A stretch of DNA of 64,000 nucleotides. Source: Sedimenticola sp. GTDB lineage: Bacteria > Pseudomonadota > Gammaproteobacteria > Chromatiales > Chromatiaceae. Positions 21,592-30,617 of this stretch are shown here, one piece after another (positions within the stretch are counted from its first letter, which is position 1; every line of letters starts with the position of its first letter). Under the pieces are notes generated by a model, which was not told the DNA's origin, did no database searches, and saw only the letters and a program-made list of their open reading frames with translations. A program made the position numbers and the translations under genes. Where the stretch lies: contig JALWMK010000031.1 in the NCBI GenBank assembly GCA_027083925.1, positions 1 through 64,000 of the forward strand, given 5' to 3'.

Positions 21592-21959
21592 CAGCCAATC
21601 AACTCGCCTACCTTGGCCACGAGCCGGGCCGAATCCACTGGTTTCACCAGATAATCCTTTGCCCCTTGGCGCATACCCCATTCCCGATCCGTTTCCTGAT
21701 CCTTGGTAGTGACGATAACAATGGGAATATGCTTTGTGGACGCATTTCGATGGATCTTGCGCGTGGCCTGAAAGCCGTTCAGGCCGGGCATGACCACATC
21801 CATCAATATCAGATCCGGCATTTCTTCAATCGCTTTTTGCACACCCTCTTCACCATCAGTGGCAACCACCACCTGATAGCCCTCGGCACCCAGTGCAGTG
21901 CTGAATATATGCACCTCTGTGGGGGAATCATCAACAATCAATACTTTTGCCATATTCAA
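21591..21959 (-). CDS. pilH: Response regulator PilH
   Basis: Single-domain CheY-like receiver, 122 residues. The acidic pocket is in VLIVDDSPTE, the phosphoacceptor aspartate lies in LILMDVVMPGLNG, and the conserved lysine is in YLVKPVD. In the pilus system PilH is thought to oppose or drain phosphate from PilG and favour retraction. It follows pilG by 22 bp and is coupled to pilI by a TGATG overlap. Confidence 0.92.
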   Translation of the reverse strand: MNMAKVLIVDDSPTEVHIFSTALGAEGYQVVVATDGEEGVQKAIEEMPDLILMDVVMPGLNGFQATRKIHRNASTKHIPIVIVTTKDQETDREWGMRQGAKDYLVKPVDSARLVAKVGELIG

Positions 21960-21981
21960 ATTTCCACTTGTTTAATTATTG

Positions 21982-22380
21982 TCATGCTGCCTTTGGAATG
22001 TGCCGCCGTATAGCATCCAGCAATTCATCCCGGCTAAAAGGTTTGGTGAGATATTGATCAGAGCCGGCCAGGCGCCCCTTTGCACGGTCAAACAAACCGT
22101 CCTTGCTGGACAGCATCACTACCGGTGTGTCGCTGTAGGCCTTGTTGTTCTTGATCAAGGCGCAGGTCTGGTAACCATCGAGCCTCGGCATCATAATATC
22201 GACAAAGATGAGATCCGGATGATGATCTGCAACCAGAGACAGGGCTTCGAACCCATCCGTAGCGGTTACAACATCACACCCTGCTTTCTTCAGAAGATTC
22301 TCCGCAGTACGCCGGATGGTCTTGCTGTCATCAATAACCATAATCTTTAAACCGGTAAACCCGGTGCCTGAATCACTCAT
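21982..22380 (-). CDS. pilG: Response regulator PilG
   Basis: Single-domain receiver, 132 residues, with VIDDSKTIRRTAE, the aspartate in FVDIMMPRLDG and the lysine in YLTKPF. As in Pseudomonas, pilG is first in the pilGHIJ-chp run and lies next to gshB, which is transcribed the other way. PilG is regarded as the output that promotes pilus extension. No strong ribosome site precedes the ATG, so the start is fairly but not fully certain. Confidence 0.92.
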   Translation of the reverse strand: MSDSGTGFTGLKIMVIDDSKTIRRTAENLLKKAGCDVVTATDGFEALSLVADHHPDLIFVDIMMPRLDGYQTCALIKNNKAYSDTPVVMLSSKDGLFDRAKGRLAGSDQYLTKPFSRDELLDAIRRHIPKAA

Positions 22381-23007
22381 CGCTGCTACTCATGACCTAT
22401 AAATTCATTTCCATGCAAACAAATACTTCATCCTGCCTATTAGACCTTACCAACATCCAAACACTTTTGCCGGGCAAACGGCGTGAATCAAATCACGTCC
22501 CAAAGCGGATGCTGGCTATTCTTTCGCGCTGGTGATACCCGAATGGCACTTACCTTAAAACCTGAAAGATCTCGTTATTCGCCATTCCGGCCCGGCCGGA
22601 ATCTGGAATCTCGGGAATGCAAGTGGCTGCCCTGAATCCCGGTCTGCGCCGGGATGACCATGATTTTCGGTACGGCAAGTGCCATTCCAGGTAATATCCC
22701 AGAATTCCCACATACGCATACCGCTGCGATAGTATCTGATTTTGTCAAACAGACAGCCCGCCGCCAGCAATCCGTGAATCACCCCATTTGCATAGTTAAA
22801 GACATCGGGCGGTTGTTTTCCAACTTTAATCCTGGATATACCGTCCCCATAACCAACTAACTATTTTTGGCAAACTTTTTGCATTTATGCTCGCAACATA
22901 GCAAGCTATGTTTTTAAGCGCAAGGCTGTTACTTAAAATCTTTGTGCCAATCCACACCAGAAATAGAAACGCAAGCCACCATACACTTTCGGGCCGGTAA
23001 ATATAGC
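22381..23007. other. Divergent intergenic region between pilG and gshB
   Basis: 627 bp without a supportable gene. It contains a GC-rich palindromic repeat (22634-22659) and a related imperfect palindrome around 22580-22600 (CCATTCCGGCCCGGCCGGAATC). An inverted repeat AACATAGC-AA-GCTATGTT lies at 22895-22912, followed by T residues. Promoters for both flanking operons must lie here; I could not identify one convincingly. Confidence 0.5.
22634..22659. repeat. GC-rich palindromic repeat, copy 1
   Basis: GAATCCCGGTCTGCGCCGGG followed by ATGAC: a dyad with a CTGCG centre. The same unit occurs at 36934, 55659 and, more diverged, at 42193, with half copies at 31789 and 36994. It is an intergenic interspersed element of the kind common in sulfur-oxidising gammaproteobacteria and other genera. 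Confidence 0.7.
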
Positions 23008-23958
23008 ATGTCAGTCAATCTCGGGATTGTGATGGATCCCATAAATACCATCAAAACCAGCAAGGACAGCAGCTTTGCCATGCTGCTGGAAGCACAGCGC
23101 CGCGCCTGGAATCTGTGGTACATGGAAATGAACGATCTGTTTCTGCTGGAAAACCAGCCTATGGCAAGAATGAAGCAACTTCGCGTAGCGGATGACCCCC
23201 TGCGCTGGTTTGAGTTTTGCAGCGAAAAAACAGCTCCCTTGAGCGGCCTGGATGTGATTCTCATGCGCAAAGACCCGCCGTTTAACATGGAATATATCTA
23301 TGCCACCTACCTGCTGGAGCAGGCGGAAACCCGTGGCAGCCTGATTGTAAATCGCCCCAGCGCTTTGCGCGATGCGAATGAAAAACTGTATACAAGCTGG
23401 TTTCCCGGGTGCGCGCCCCCCACGTTGGTGTCACGCAACTATCGGGATTTCAAAAGTTTTCTTGAAAAATACGAGGACATCATCCTCAAGCCCCTGGGGG
23501 GGATGGGAGGGGAATCCATTTTTCGCCTGCATCAGGGCGACCCCAACACCAATGTCATCCTGGAAACCCTGACCACAAAACAAACCCGCTACGCCATGGC
23601 GCAAAAATTCATCCCGGAAATCAGCGCCGGAGACAAACGCATTCTTGTCATCGATGGGGAAGCCATCCCCTGGGCGCTGGCGCGAGTGCCCCGGGCCGGG
23701 GAGAACCGCGGCAATCTGGCAGCAGGTGGAAACGCTCATGGCATCGAACTGGGCGAACACGATCACTGGATTGTGAATCAGGTGGCACCCCGGCTGAAGG
23801 AGGCGGGGATTCTATTTGCAGGATTGGATGTAATCGGCGACTATCTCACCGAAGTCAATGTCACCAGCCCGACCTGCATCCGGGAACTGGATGCCATCTA
23901 CAACCTCAATATCAGCGCCGTACTGATGGATCGTATAGAAAACAAACTCAACCCATGA
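23008..23958 (+). CDS. gshB: Glutathione synthetase
   Basis: Joins gamma-glutamylcysteine and glycine using ATP. The start MSVNLGIVMDPI at 23008 gives 316 residues, the same as the Escherichia coli enzyme; the open frame upstream (22 codons) is not family-like. ATP-grasp features include ILKPLGGMGGESIFR and EVNVTSPTCIREL at the C-terminus. It is first in a rightward run in which almost every junction is an overlap (gshB-apbE ATGA), so it probably heads an operon. Adjacent to pilG as in Pseudomonas. Confidence 0.95.
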   Translation: MSVNLGIVMDPINTIKTSKDSSFAMLLEAQRRAWNLWYMEMNDLFLLENQPMARMKQLRVADDPLRWFEFCSEKTAPLSGLDVILMRKDPPFNMEYIYATYLLEQAETRGSLIVNRPSALRDANEKLYTSWFPGCAPPTLVSRNYRDFKSFLEKYEDIILKPLGGMGGESIFRLHQGDPNTNVILETLTTKQTRYAMAQKFIPEISAGDKRILVIDGEAIPWALARVPRAGENRGNLAAGGNAHGIELGEHDHWIVNQVAPRLKEAGILFAGLDVIGDYLTEVNVTSPTCIRELDAIYNLNISAVLMDRIENKLNP

Positions 23959-25022
23959 GCACCGCTGTTCGCCTTTCCATCCTCTTGCTTGCCGGCATGC
24001 TGTTGCTCAGCGCTTGCGAAAGAACCCAACCGGTTCACAACGGCCAGTTCATGGCATTCGGCACCCTTACCGACATCAGCATTGCCGGCGTTACCCCGGA
24101 GCGGGCCGAATCTGCTATCGAGGCGCTGGAAGAAGATTTTGCCATCATGCATAAAGCCTGGCATGCCTGGGCGCCGGGGCCGCTGACCCGCACCAATAAC
24201 CTCCTTGCGGAAGGGGTGCGCTTTGCAGCGCCGCCCTCCGTGCTGACACTGATGGAAAAATCCAGGCAACTTGCACAACAAAGCGACAACCTGTTCAATC
24301 CCGCCATCGGACGGCTGGTCAAGCTGTGGGGGTTTCAGCAGGATGAGATAAAAAACCGGCGCCCACCGGACGATGCAGCCATTGCGAAGCTGCTGCATGC
24401 CGACCCGACGATGGAAGACATCAGCATTGACGGCATCCATGCCCGGTGCGGCAATCCTGCCGTACAGCTGGATTTCGGCGCCATCGGCAAAGGCTATGGC
24501 ATTGATCTGGCAATCGAACACCTCAGGGAGATGGGCATAGAAAACGCCATTGTCAACAGTGGTGGCGATCTGCGCGCCATCGGTTCCCGCAACGGCAATC
24601 CCTGGCGCATTGCCATTCGCAGCCCTTCCGGGTCGGGCGTCCTGGGATTCCTGCACATATCCAGCGACGAAAGCATTTTCACTTCCGGTGATTACGAACG
24701 CAATTATCTATGGAAAGGAAAACACTACCACCATATTATCGACCCCCGAACAGGCTACCCGGCAGAGGGAACCCGCTCGGTTACCGTTATTCATGACAAT
24801 GCAACCGTGGCCGATGCCGCCGCTACGGCGCTGTTTGTAGCCGGCCCCAAGGACTGGCACAAAATCGCCAGACAGATGGGCATCCGGTATGTATTGCTCA
24901 TCGACAGCAACAACGTGGCGCAGATGAATCCTGCCATGGAAAAACGCTTTGCGCTGATGAATAAAAACCAGGTGGTAGAAGTATCCGAACCGCTGATTGC
25001 CCCTCAAACAGAAAAGAAATGA
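23955..25022 (+). CDS. apbE: FAD:protein FMN transferase, lipoprotein
   Basis: ApbE-family enzyme that attaches FMN to threonine residues of flavoproteins such as NQR or RNF subunits. The 355-residue protein has a lipoprotein signal peptide ending in LLSAC (Cys21), so it should be anchored on the periplasmic side. Motifs are GAIGKGYGIDLA, NSGGDLRAIG and HIIDPRTGYP. It overlaps gshB and tonB by four bases each (ATGA). Its flavoprotein client is not in this window. Confidence 0.93.
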   Translation: MSTAVRLSILLLAGMLLLSACERTQPVHNGQFMAFGTLTDISIAGVTPERAESAIEALEEDFAIMHKAWHAWAPGPLTRTNNLLAEGVRFAAPPSVLTLMEKSRQLAQQSDNLFNPAIGRLVKLWGFQQDEIKNRRPPDDAAIAKLLHADPTMEDISIDGIHARCGNPAVQLDFGAIGKGYGIDLAIEHLREMGIENAIVNSGGDLRAIGSRNGNPWRIAIRSPSGSGVLGFLHISSDESIFTSGDYERNYLWKGKHYHHIIDPRTGYPAEGTRSVTVIHDNATVADAAATALFVAGPKDWHKIARQMGIRYVLLIDSNNVAQMNPAMEKRFALMNKNQVVEVSEPLIAPQTEKK

Positions 25023-25900
25023 CCACCACTCACCGACAAAACCACAACGAAGCCATAATCACCATGGCGGTAATCGCGGTGATTCTGCATGCCCTGGTAT
25101 TCCTTGGCATCAGCTTTGAAATGCCCTCCCCTCTACCCCAGGCCACCCAGCCCAGCCTGGACGTAATCCTGCTGCCCACGGCAGAGAATTCATCACCACC
25201 GGAAGAAGCCGATTTCATGGCGCAGCACAGCCAGCAGGGGGGCACGGAAAAAGCCGGCCACGCCAGACCCAGGGCCGTGCCCAGCCAGCCTGCCCTGAAG
25301 AAAAGCCAGAAAGCGTCAGAAGAACGGATACGCAGTGGCGCCAAAGCGCCGGAAAGACAACAAAAACCAGATGTAGTGGCCAGCACAAGCGAGGCCGCAC
25401 GCAAAGTGCCGGCAGCACACAAGGCGCCGGTAAAAGCGCAACAGAAGCCGGATATCACCCAACTGCTGTCCAGCACCCGCCAGGAAATCGCCCGCCTCAC
25501 TGCAGAGCTGGACAGAAATAGCGAATACGCCTCGCAACGCCCCCGGCACAAGGCCATCAACGCCAGTACCAAGGAATACCGCTACGCCGCCTATCTGGAA
25601 GCCTGGCGCAAAAAAGTGGAGCGCGTGGGCAACCTCAACTACCCCGATGAAGCCAAGCGCAAGAAGCTGTACGGTGACCTGCTACTGCATGTCGCCCTGC
25701 GCGCCGATGGATCTGTGCAGCAAATCCGTGTGGTGCGCTCCTCGGGGCACAAGATGCTGGACGACGCCGCCGTGCGCATCGTACGCCTGGCCTCCCCCTT
25801 TGCCCCATTCCCGGCGGAAATCCGCAAGGAAATCGATATTCTGGACATCACTCGCACCTGGCAGTTCCTCAGCAACAACCGATTGTTTTCCGGCAAGTAG
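25019..25900 (+). CDS. tonB: TonB-family energy transducer
   Basis: 293 residues: an N-terminal membrane anchor at about 15-35, a long charged linker rich in Lys, Pro and Ala, and a C-terminal TonB domain (YPDEAKRKKLYGDLLLHVAL, VVRSSGHKMLDDAAVRIV). There is no exbB or exbD beside it. The same position in Pseudomonas aeruginosa is held by the TonB3 gene, reported to affect twitching motility, so a link to the pilus genes around it is plausible but inferred. It overlaps apbE by four bases. Confidence 0.9.
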   Translation: MTTTHRQNHNEAIITMAVIAVILHALVFLGISFEMPSPLPQATQPSLDVILLPTAENSSPPEEADFMAQHSQQGGTEKAGHARPRAVPSQPALKKSQKASEERIRSGAKAPERQQKPDVVASTSEAARKVPAAHKAPVKAQQKPDITQLLSSTRQEIARLTAELDRNSEYASQRPRHKAINASTKEYRYAAYLEAWRKKVERVGNLNYPDEAKRKKLYGDLLLHVALRADGSVQQIRVVRSSGHKMLDDAAVRIVRLASPFAPFPAEIRKEIDILDITRTWQFLSNNRLFSGK

Positions 25901-25926
25901 GAAGATGGGCTGATATAATCCACTCC

Positions 25927-26490
25927 ATGAGTGAAGCTTCATCCCTCACGAATCATTTTCTCATTGCCCTGCCCACACTGCAGGACCCAAACTTCTCCCG
26001 TACCGTCACCTATATCTGCGAGCACACCCGCGAAGGCACCATGGGCATCATCATCAACCGCCCCAGCACCCTGCAGCTCGCCGATATTCTGCATCATATG
26101 GACATCGGGGAGAATGAACGTACGCCCTCTGAAATGCCCGTCTACATCGGCGGCCCGGTGCAGGAAGACCGTGGCTTTCTCCTGCATTCACCAGCCAAAC
26201 GCTGGGATTCCACGCTTTTCATCGGCGACGACCTGGCGGTAACCACCTCCCAGGATCTGGTCAAGTCCCTGGCGAAAGGAGAGGGCCCGGAAGATGTTTT
26301 TTTTGCCCTGGGTTATGCGGGCTGGGGGCCAGGACAGCTGGAGCAGGAGCTGCAACAGGACGCATGGATTTTCGGCCCGGCTGCAAAAGAGGTTCTTTTC
26401 CAGACCCCGGCAGAAAACCGCTGGGAATCCGCCGCAAGACTGGCCGGGGTTGATGTCAATCTGATCAGCAACATTGGCGGCCATGCCTGA
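25927..26490 (+). CDS. yqgE: UPF0301/YqgE (AlgH-like) protein
   Basis: 187 residues with the conserved start LTNHFLIALPTLQDPNFSRT and TYICEHTREGTMGIIINRP of the YqgE/AlgH family. The biochemical role is not settled. It lies between tonB and ruvX, and its stop overlaps the ruvX start by 8 bp; yqgE-ruvX adjacency is widely conserved in gammaproteobacteria. Confidence 0.92.
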   Translation: MSEASSLTNHFLIALPTLQDPNFSRTVTYICEHTREGTMGIIINRPSTLQLADILHHMDIGENERTPSEMPVYIGGPVQEDRGFLLHSPAKRWDSTLFIGDDLAVTTSQDLVKSLAKGEGPEDVFFALGYAGWGPGQLEQELQQDAWIFGPAAKEVLFQTPAENRWESAARLAGVDVNLISNIGGHA

Positions 26491-26902
26491 AGCGCAGACC
26501 GCCACCCTGCTCGGCTTCGACTATGGCACCCGGAAAATCGGCGTGGCCGTAGGCCAGCAACTCACCGGCACCGCCACACCACTGACGACCTTGCACCTGG
26601 TCAATAACAAACCCGACTGGCAGGGCATCGGGTGCCTGATCGAAGAATGGCAGCCCGATGCCCTGGTGGTGGGGCTGCCCATTGGGCCGGAAGAAAACGA
26701 AACACGCATGACCACCACCGCCCGCAAATTCTCCAGGCAGCTGGAGGGACGCTTTCGTCTGCCTGTACACCTGGCCGATGAACGGCTAACATCCCGGGAA
26801 GCCTGGAGCCGCATCGGCGGCATCGCCATCCGCGATGTCACCCGCATCGACGCCATGGCAGCAAAACTCATCCTGGAAACCTGGTTCAGCGCCAATGAGT
26901 AA
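26483..26902 (+). CDS. ruvX: RuvX/YqgF RNase H-fold nuclease
   Basis: Putative pre-16S rRNA 5'-end nuclease of the YqgF/RuvX family. Start MPEAQTATLL at 26483 (139 residues) is preferred over a TTG three codons earlier. The RNase H-fold signature GFDYGTRKIGVAVG supplies the first catalytic aspartate, and LADERLTSREA the second acidic cluster. It overlaps yqgE upstream and pyrR downstream by 8 bp each. Confidence 0.92.
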   Translation: MPEAQTATLLGFDYGTRKIGVAVGQQLTGTATPLTTLHLVNNKPDWQGIGCLIEEWQPDALVVGLPIGPEENETRMTTTARKFSRQLEGRFRLPVHLADERLTSREAWSRIGGIAIRDVTRIDAMAAKLILETWFSANE

Positions 26903-27434
26903 TCGCAGCTTCATGCAACACCAGGCCATACTGGATCTGATCCAGGGTATGGCGCGCATCACCCGACGCCACTTGCGGGACAAATGCATCAACCGGCCCG
27001 CGATGATCGGCATTCATACCGGTGGCGTATGGGTTGCAGAGCGCCTGCATCAACTCCTGCAGATTGAACCACCCCTGGGGAAACTTGACATCAGTTTCTA
27101 CCGGGACGATTTTACCCGCATCGGCATGAATCCCCAGGTCAAGCCCTCACAGATTCCCTTTGCGGTTGAAGACCAGCATATTGTCCTGGTCGATGACGTC
27201 ATCCAGTCAGGACGCACCATACGTGCTGCCATGAATGAAATCTTCGACTTCGGGCGCCCCGCTTCCATCACCTTGGTCACCCTCATCGAGCGTAGCGGCA
27301 GGGAATTGCCCATACAGCCTGACATCATCGGCCTGGAGCCACCCTTGGCCGACGATGAGCACATCCGCCTGCTGGGGCCAGATCCGCTGATACTGCAAAT
27401 CAGCGGTGATCCGGGCAACAGGGGGGACGCATGA
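26895..27434 (+). CDS. pyrR: PyrR-type phosphoribosyltransferase/pyrimidine regulator
   Basis: 179 residues starting [10 protein letters not shown] at 26895, overlapping the ruvX stop. The PRPP-binding motif is [15 protein letters not shown]. PyrR has uracil phosphoribosyltransferase activity and in Gram-positive bacteria binds pyr mRNA; in Pseudomonas the gene sits exactly here, before pyrB. I see no PyrR RNA target in the sequence, since pyrR and pyrB overlap by four bases. Its regulatory role here is unproven. Confidence 0.92.
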   Translation: MSNRSFMQHQAILDLIQGMARITRRHLRDKCINRPAMIGIHTGGVWVAERLHQLLQIEPPLGKLDISFYRDDFTRIGMNPQVKPSQIPFAVEDQHIVLVDDVIQSGRTIRAAMNEIFDFGRPASITLVTLIERSGRELPIQPDIIGLEPPLADDEHIRLLGPDPLILQISGDPGNRGDA

Positions 27435-28405
27435 GCATCGAGCAACTACAAACGGATGAACATGGTCGGCTGCGGCACTTCTTGAGCATTGAGGGCTTCC
27501 GCCGGGAACAGTTGCTGCAAATACTCGATACCGCAGAATCCTTCGCCATGCTGCCCGGGCGGCAAGTGAAGAAAGTGCCCCTGTTGCGCGGCAAGATCAT
27601 CACCAATTTGTTCTTCGAAAACAGTACCCGAACCCGCACCACTTTTGAGCTGGCGGCCAAGCTGCTGTCTGCCGATGTCATCAATTTCAACATAGACGTT
27701 TCCGCCACCTCCAAGGGTGAAACACTACTCGACACCCTGCGCAATATCGAAGCCATGCACTCCGATATGTTCGTGGTGCGCCACAGCGCATCCGGAGCCG
27801 CTCATTTCATTGCCCGGCATGCAGCGCCCGGGGTCAGCATCATCAATGCCGGCGATGGCTGCCATGCCCACCCCACCCAGGCGATGCTGGATATGTTTAC
27901 CATCCGCCGGTACAAGGGCGATTTCACCCCCTTGCGTATCGCCATCGTTGGCGATGTGCAGCATTCCAGGGTGGCCCGTTCCCAGATCATGGCTCTGAAC
28001 ATCCTGGGCGTTTCTGAAGTGCGGGTGATTGCACCACGCACCCTGCTGCCCGCAGACGTGCGCACCCTGGGAGTGCATGTCTTCCATGATCTGGAACAAG
28101 GGCTGAAGGACGTGGACGTGGTGATCATGCTGCGGCTGCAGCACGAGCGCATGGACAATGCCCTGCTGCCCTCCGCCCATGAATACTTCCAGCTCTACGG
28201 CCTCACGGCAGAACGCCTGGAATACGCAAAACCGGATGCCATCGTCATGCACCCCGGCCCCATCAACCGGGGCGTGGAAATCACTTCAGAGGTGGCGGAT
28301 GGTCCGCAGTCCGTCATCCTGCAGCAGGTCAGCTACGGCATTGCAATACGCATGGCGGTAATGTCCATGGCGCTGGGCAACAGCAGTGGGGAGCAAGGCT
28401 CATGA
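27431..28405 (+). CDS. pyrB: Aspartate carbamoyltransferase catalytic chain
   Basis: Second step of pyrimidine synthesis: carbamoyl phosphate plus aspartate to carbamoyl aspartate. The 324-residue protein carries the carbamoyl-phosphate motif [13 protein letters not shown] and the aspartate-loop motif MHPGPINRG. An N-terminal extension (about residues 1-20) precedes the core, as in the Pseudomonas enzyme, which forms a dodecamer with the dihydroorotase-like PyrC'. The overlap with pyrC' (ATGA) fits such a complex. No pyrI regulatory chain gene is present. Confidence 0.95.
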   Translation: MSIEQLQTDEHGRLRHFLSIEGFRREQLLQILDTAESFAMLPGRQVKKVPLLRGKIITNLFFENSTRTRTTFELAAKLLSADVINFNIDVSATSKGETLLDTLRNIEAMHSDMFVVRHSASGAAHFIARHAAPGVSIINAGDGCHAHPTQAMLDMFTIRRYKGDFTPLRIAIVGDVQHSRVARSQIMALNILGVSEVRVIAPRTLLPADVRTLGVHVFHDLEQGLKDVDVVIMLRLQHERMDNALLPSAHEYFQLYGLTAERLEYAKPDAIVMHPGPINRGVEITSEVADGPQSVILQQVSYGIAIRMAVMSMALGNSSGEQGS

Positions 28406-29691
28406 TCGCGGTAAACCTGCATATCCGGGGTGGACGTCTCATCGACCCGGCCAATGGCATTGATGCCCACCTCGACCTGTACCTAAAACACGGCCGGGTG
28501 TTTGCGGTGGGTGAAAAACCCGACGGATTCCGCATCGACAAGACCATCAGCGCCCGGGGGAAGATCGTTTGTCCCGGGCTCATCGACCTGGGCGTGCATC
28601 TGCGCGAACCCGGCGAAGAACACAAGGGCACTATCTGCAGCGAGGCGGAAGCCGCCGCCCGGGGAGGAATCACCACCCTGATCTGCATGCCAAATACCGA
28701 TCCAGTCATCGATACACCCGCCGTCTGGGAACTCATCCGCCGCCGCGCAAAAGCCTGCGGCAATGCCCGAGTGCTGGCGATTGGCGCACTGACCAAGGAT
28801 CTGACGGGGAAACAGCTGGCGGAAATGGGCGCGTTGAAGCAGGCAGGCTGTGTTGCCGTCAGCAATGCCCGCAAACGCATGGCCAATACCCTTGTGACCC
28901 GCCATGCCCTGGAATATGCCCGCACCTTCGATCTCCCGGTTATCCTGTGCAGCGAAGACCCGCACCTCAAGGACGGCGGCTGTGTACATGAGGGCAGCAT
29001 CGCCACCCGCCTGGGGCTGCCCGGCATTCCATCTGCAGCAGAAACCGTTGCCGTGGCCAGGGATCTGGCTCTGACGGAGCACACCGACAGCCGCAGCCAT
29101 TTCCACGCCCTGTCCACCGGCCGCGCCATCGAGATGATCCGTCAGGCAAGGCGCGGGGGCGCAAGACTGTCGGCGGATGTCGCCATCCACCAACTATTTC
29201 TCCTCGATACCGATGTAGACGGATTCAGCGCCAACTGCCATGTAGATCCACCGTTTCGCACCCAGACCGACCGCGACATCCTGCGCCAGGCGGTTGCCGA
29301 TGGCGATATCGAGGTCATTTGCTCCGATCATCAACCTCATGAAGAAGATGCCAAAACCGCACCTTTCCCGCTCACCGCCCCCGGCATCTCCGGGCTGGAA
29401 ACCCTGCTGCCCCTGTGCCTGAAGCTGGTGGAGGACGGGATTCTCGACCTGCCCACAGCCATCGCCCGCCTCACCCATGGCCCGGCACAGGCCCTGGGCC
29501 TGCCTTTGGGGCGCCTGGATGCCGGCCACAGCGCAGACATTTGCATCTTTGATCCCGACCATATCTGGACGCTGCACCCGGCCGGGCTGCACAGCAGCGG
29601 CAAGAACACGCCTTTTTGCAACTGGGAGTTCCGCGGCAAGGTAACGCACACACTGTTCGAGGGGCGCATCACCTGGAATTCAGAATCATGA
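28402..29691 (+). CDS. Dihydroorotase-like PyrC', probably catalytically inactive
   Basis: 429 residues of the class I dihydroorotase fold. Key metal ligands are lost: the usual HxH is DLGVH (Gly64, His66), the SDDG aspartate is replaced (AVSNARKR), and the next histidine is a cysteine ([10 protein letters not shown]). The later histidine (SHFHALST) and aspartate (ICSDHQPH) remain. This is the pattern described for the inactive PyrC' of Pseudomonas, which serves as a structural partner of PyrB. It lies between pyrB and a PyrK-like gene with ATGA overlaps on both sides. An active dihydroorotase would have to be encoded elsewhere. Confidence 0.85.
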   Translation: MIAVNLHIRGGRLIDPANGIDAHLDLYLKHGRVFAVGEKPDGFRIDKTISARGKIVCPGLIDLGVHLREPGEEHKGTICSEAEAAARGGITTLICMPNTDPVIDTPAVWELIRRRAKACGNARVLAIGALTKDLTGKQLAEMGALKQAGCVAVSNARKRMANTLVTRHALEYARTFDLPVILCSEDPHLKDGGCVHEGSIATRLGLPGIPSAAETVAVARDLALTEHTDSRSHFHALSTGRAIEMIRQARRGGARLSADVAIHQLFLLDTDVDGFSANCHVDPPFRTQTDRDILRQAVADGDIEVICSDHQPHEEDAKTAPFPLTAPGISGLETLLPLCLKLVEDGILDLPTAIARLTHGPAQALGLPLGRLDAGHSADICIFDPDHIWTLHPAGLHSSGKNTPFCNWEFRGKVTHTLFEGRITWNSES

Positions 29692-30575
29692 AGCATCCGC
29701 CACAACGCAACAGCATCTGCCTGGAAGATGCAGAAATCCTTTCACACCATGCCTATCCCGGCGATCAGCACATCATGCGCCTGCAGGCGCCGCAGTGCGC
29801 AGCCCGGGCAAAACCCGGGCAATTTGTACACCTTGGCGTCGATCCCCAGCGACCCATGCGCCGCCCCATTTCCATCATGCGCGCCTGCACGGATGAAGGC
29901 TGGATCGACCTTTTGTACAAGCGCGTGGGCGCAGGCACGGCGCTGCTGGCCGCACGCACCACCGGGGAATGCCTGAGCACCCTTGGACCCATCGGAGAAC
30001 CGTTCCGGGTCAAGGAAAAACGCCCCCTGCTCATCGGTGGCGGCGTGGGAATGCCGCCCATGGTGTTTGTCGCTGAAAGCCTCAAGGACAGCGAACACCA
30101 ACCCGTGGTCATACTGGGTTCGGAAGCACCTTTTCCCTTCACAGCCCGGCCTTCCAGCATTCTGCTGCCCGGCATGCCCGATGCCGTCATCGCCACCATG
30201 CCCTTGCTGGACGACTGGGGCATTCCCTGCCGCCTGGCAAGCCAGCAGCAGATGCCCGGCGTACATCAAGGTTACGTCACCGATCTGGCGAGGCATTGGC
30301 TAAACGCCCAGGAAGCCCGGGCGCGGAAGGAAGTCGGACTCTATGCCTGCGGCCCTCACCCCATGCTGGAGGCAGTGGTCGAGCTGGCCAGAGAGTTTGC
30401 ATTGCCGGTTCAGGTATCCCTGGAAGAGTTCATGGCTTGCGGCGTCGGCGGCTGCGCCGGCTGCAGTGTAGAGGTGCTGACAGAAAACGGGCCAGCCATG
30501 CAGCGGGTGTGCGTGGATGGCCCGGTGTTTGACGGCTATCAGGTGTTTAACCCGGAAATTGCACCAGGCCGCTGA
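29688..30575 (+). CDS. PyrK-like dihydroorotate dehydrogenase electron-transfer subunit
   Basis: 295 residues from [10 protein letters not shown] at 29688, overlapping the previous stop (ATGA). A ferredoxin-reductase-type FAD domain (RRPISIMRA, then LIGGGVGMPPMVF for NAD) is followed by a C-terminal [2Fe-2S] site: EEFMACGVGGCAGCSVEVL plus a later cysteine in QRVCVDGPVF, the arrangement of PyrK. PyrK normally pairs with a class 1B PyrD that uses NAD, whereas most gammaproteobacteria use quinone-linked PyrD. No pyrD is in the window, so its partner is unknown. Confidence 0.8.
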   Translation: MKHPPQRNSICLEDAEILSHHAYPGDQHIMRLQAPQCAARAKPGQFVHLGVDPQRPMRRPISIMRACTDEGWIDLLYKRVGAGTALLAARTTGECLSTLGPIGEPFRVKEKRPLLIGGGVGMPPMVFVAESLKDSEHQPVVILGSEAPFPFTARPSSILLPGMPDAVIATMPLLDDWGIPCRLASQQQMPGVHQGYVTDLARHWLNAQEARARKEVGLYACGPHPMLEAVVELAREFALPVQVSLEEFMACGVGGCAGCSVEVLTENGPAMQRVCVDGPVFDGYQVFNPEIAPGR

Positions 30576-30617
30576 TTTTCTTCAATCACTCAATTTGAAA
30601 TCAAATGACAGCCCCCG

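Noticed and set aside
22738-22780. A TTGACA on the minus strand as a pilG promoter
   Set aside because: No acceptable -10 lies 16-18 bases downstream; the TACTAT nearby is only 8 bases away.
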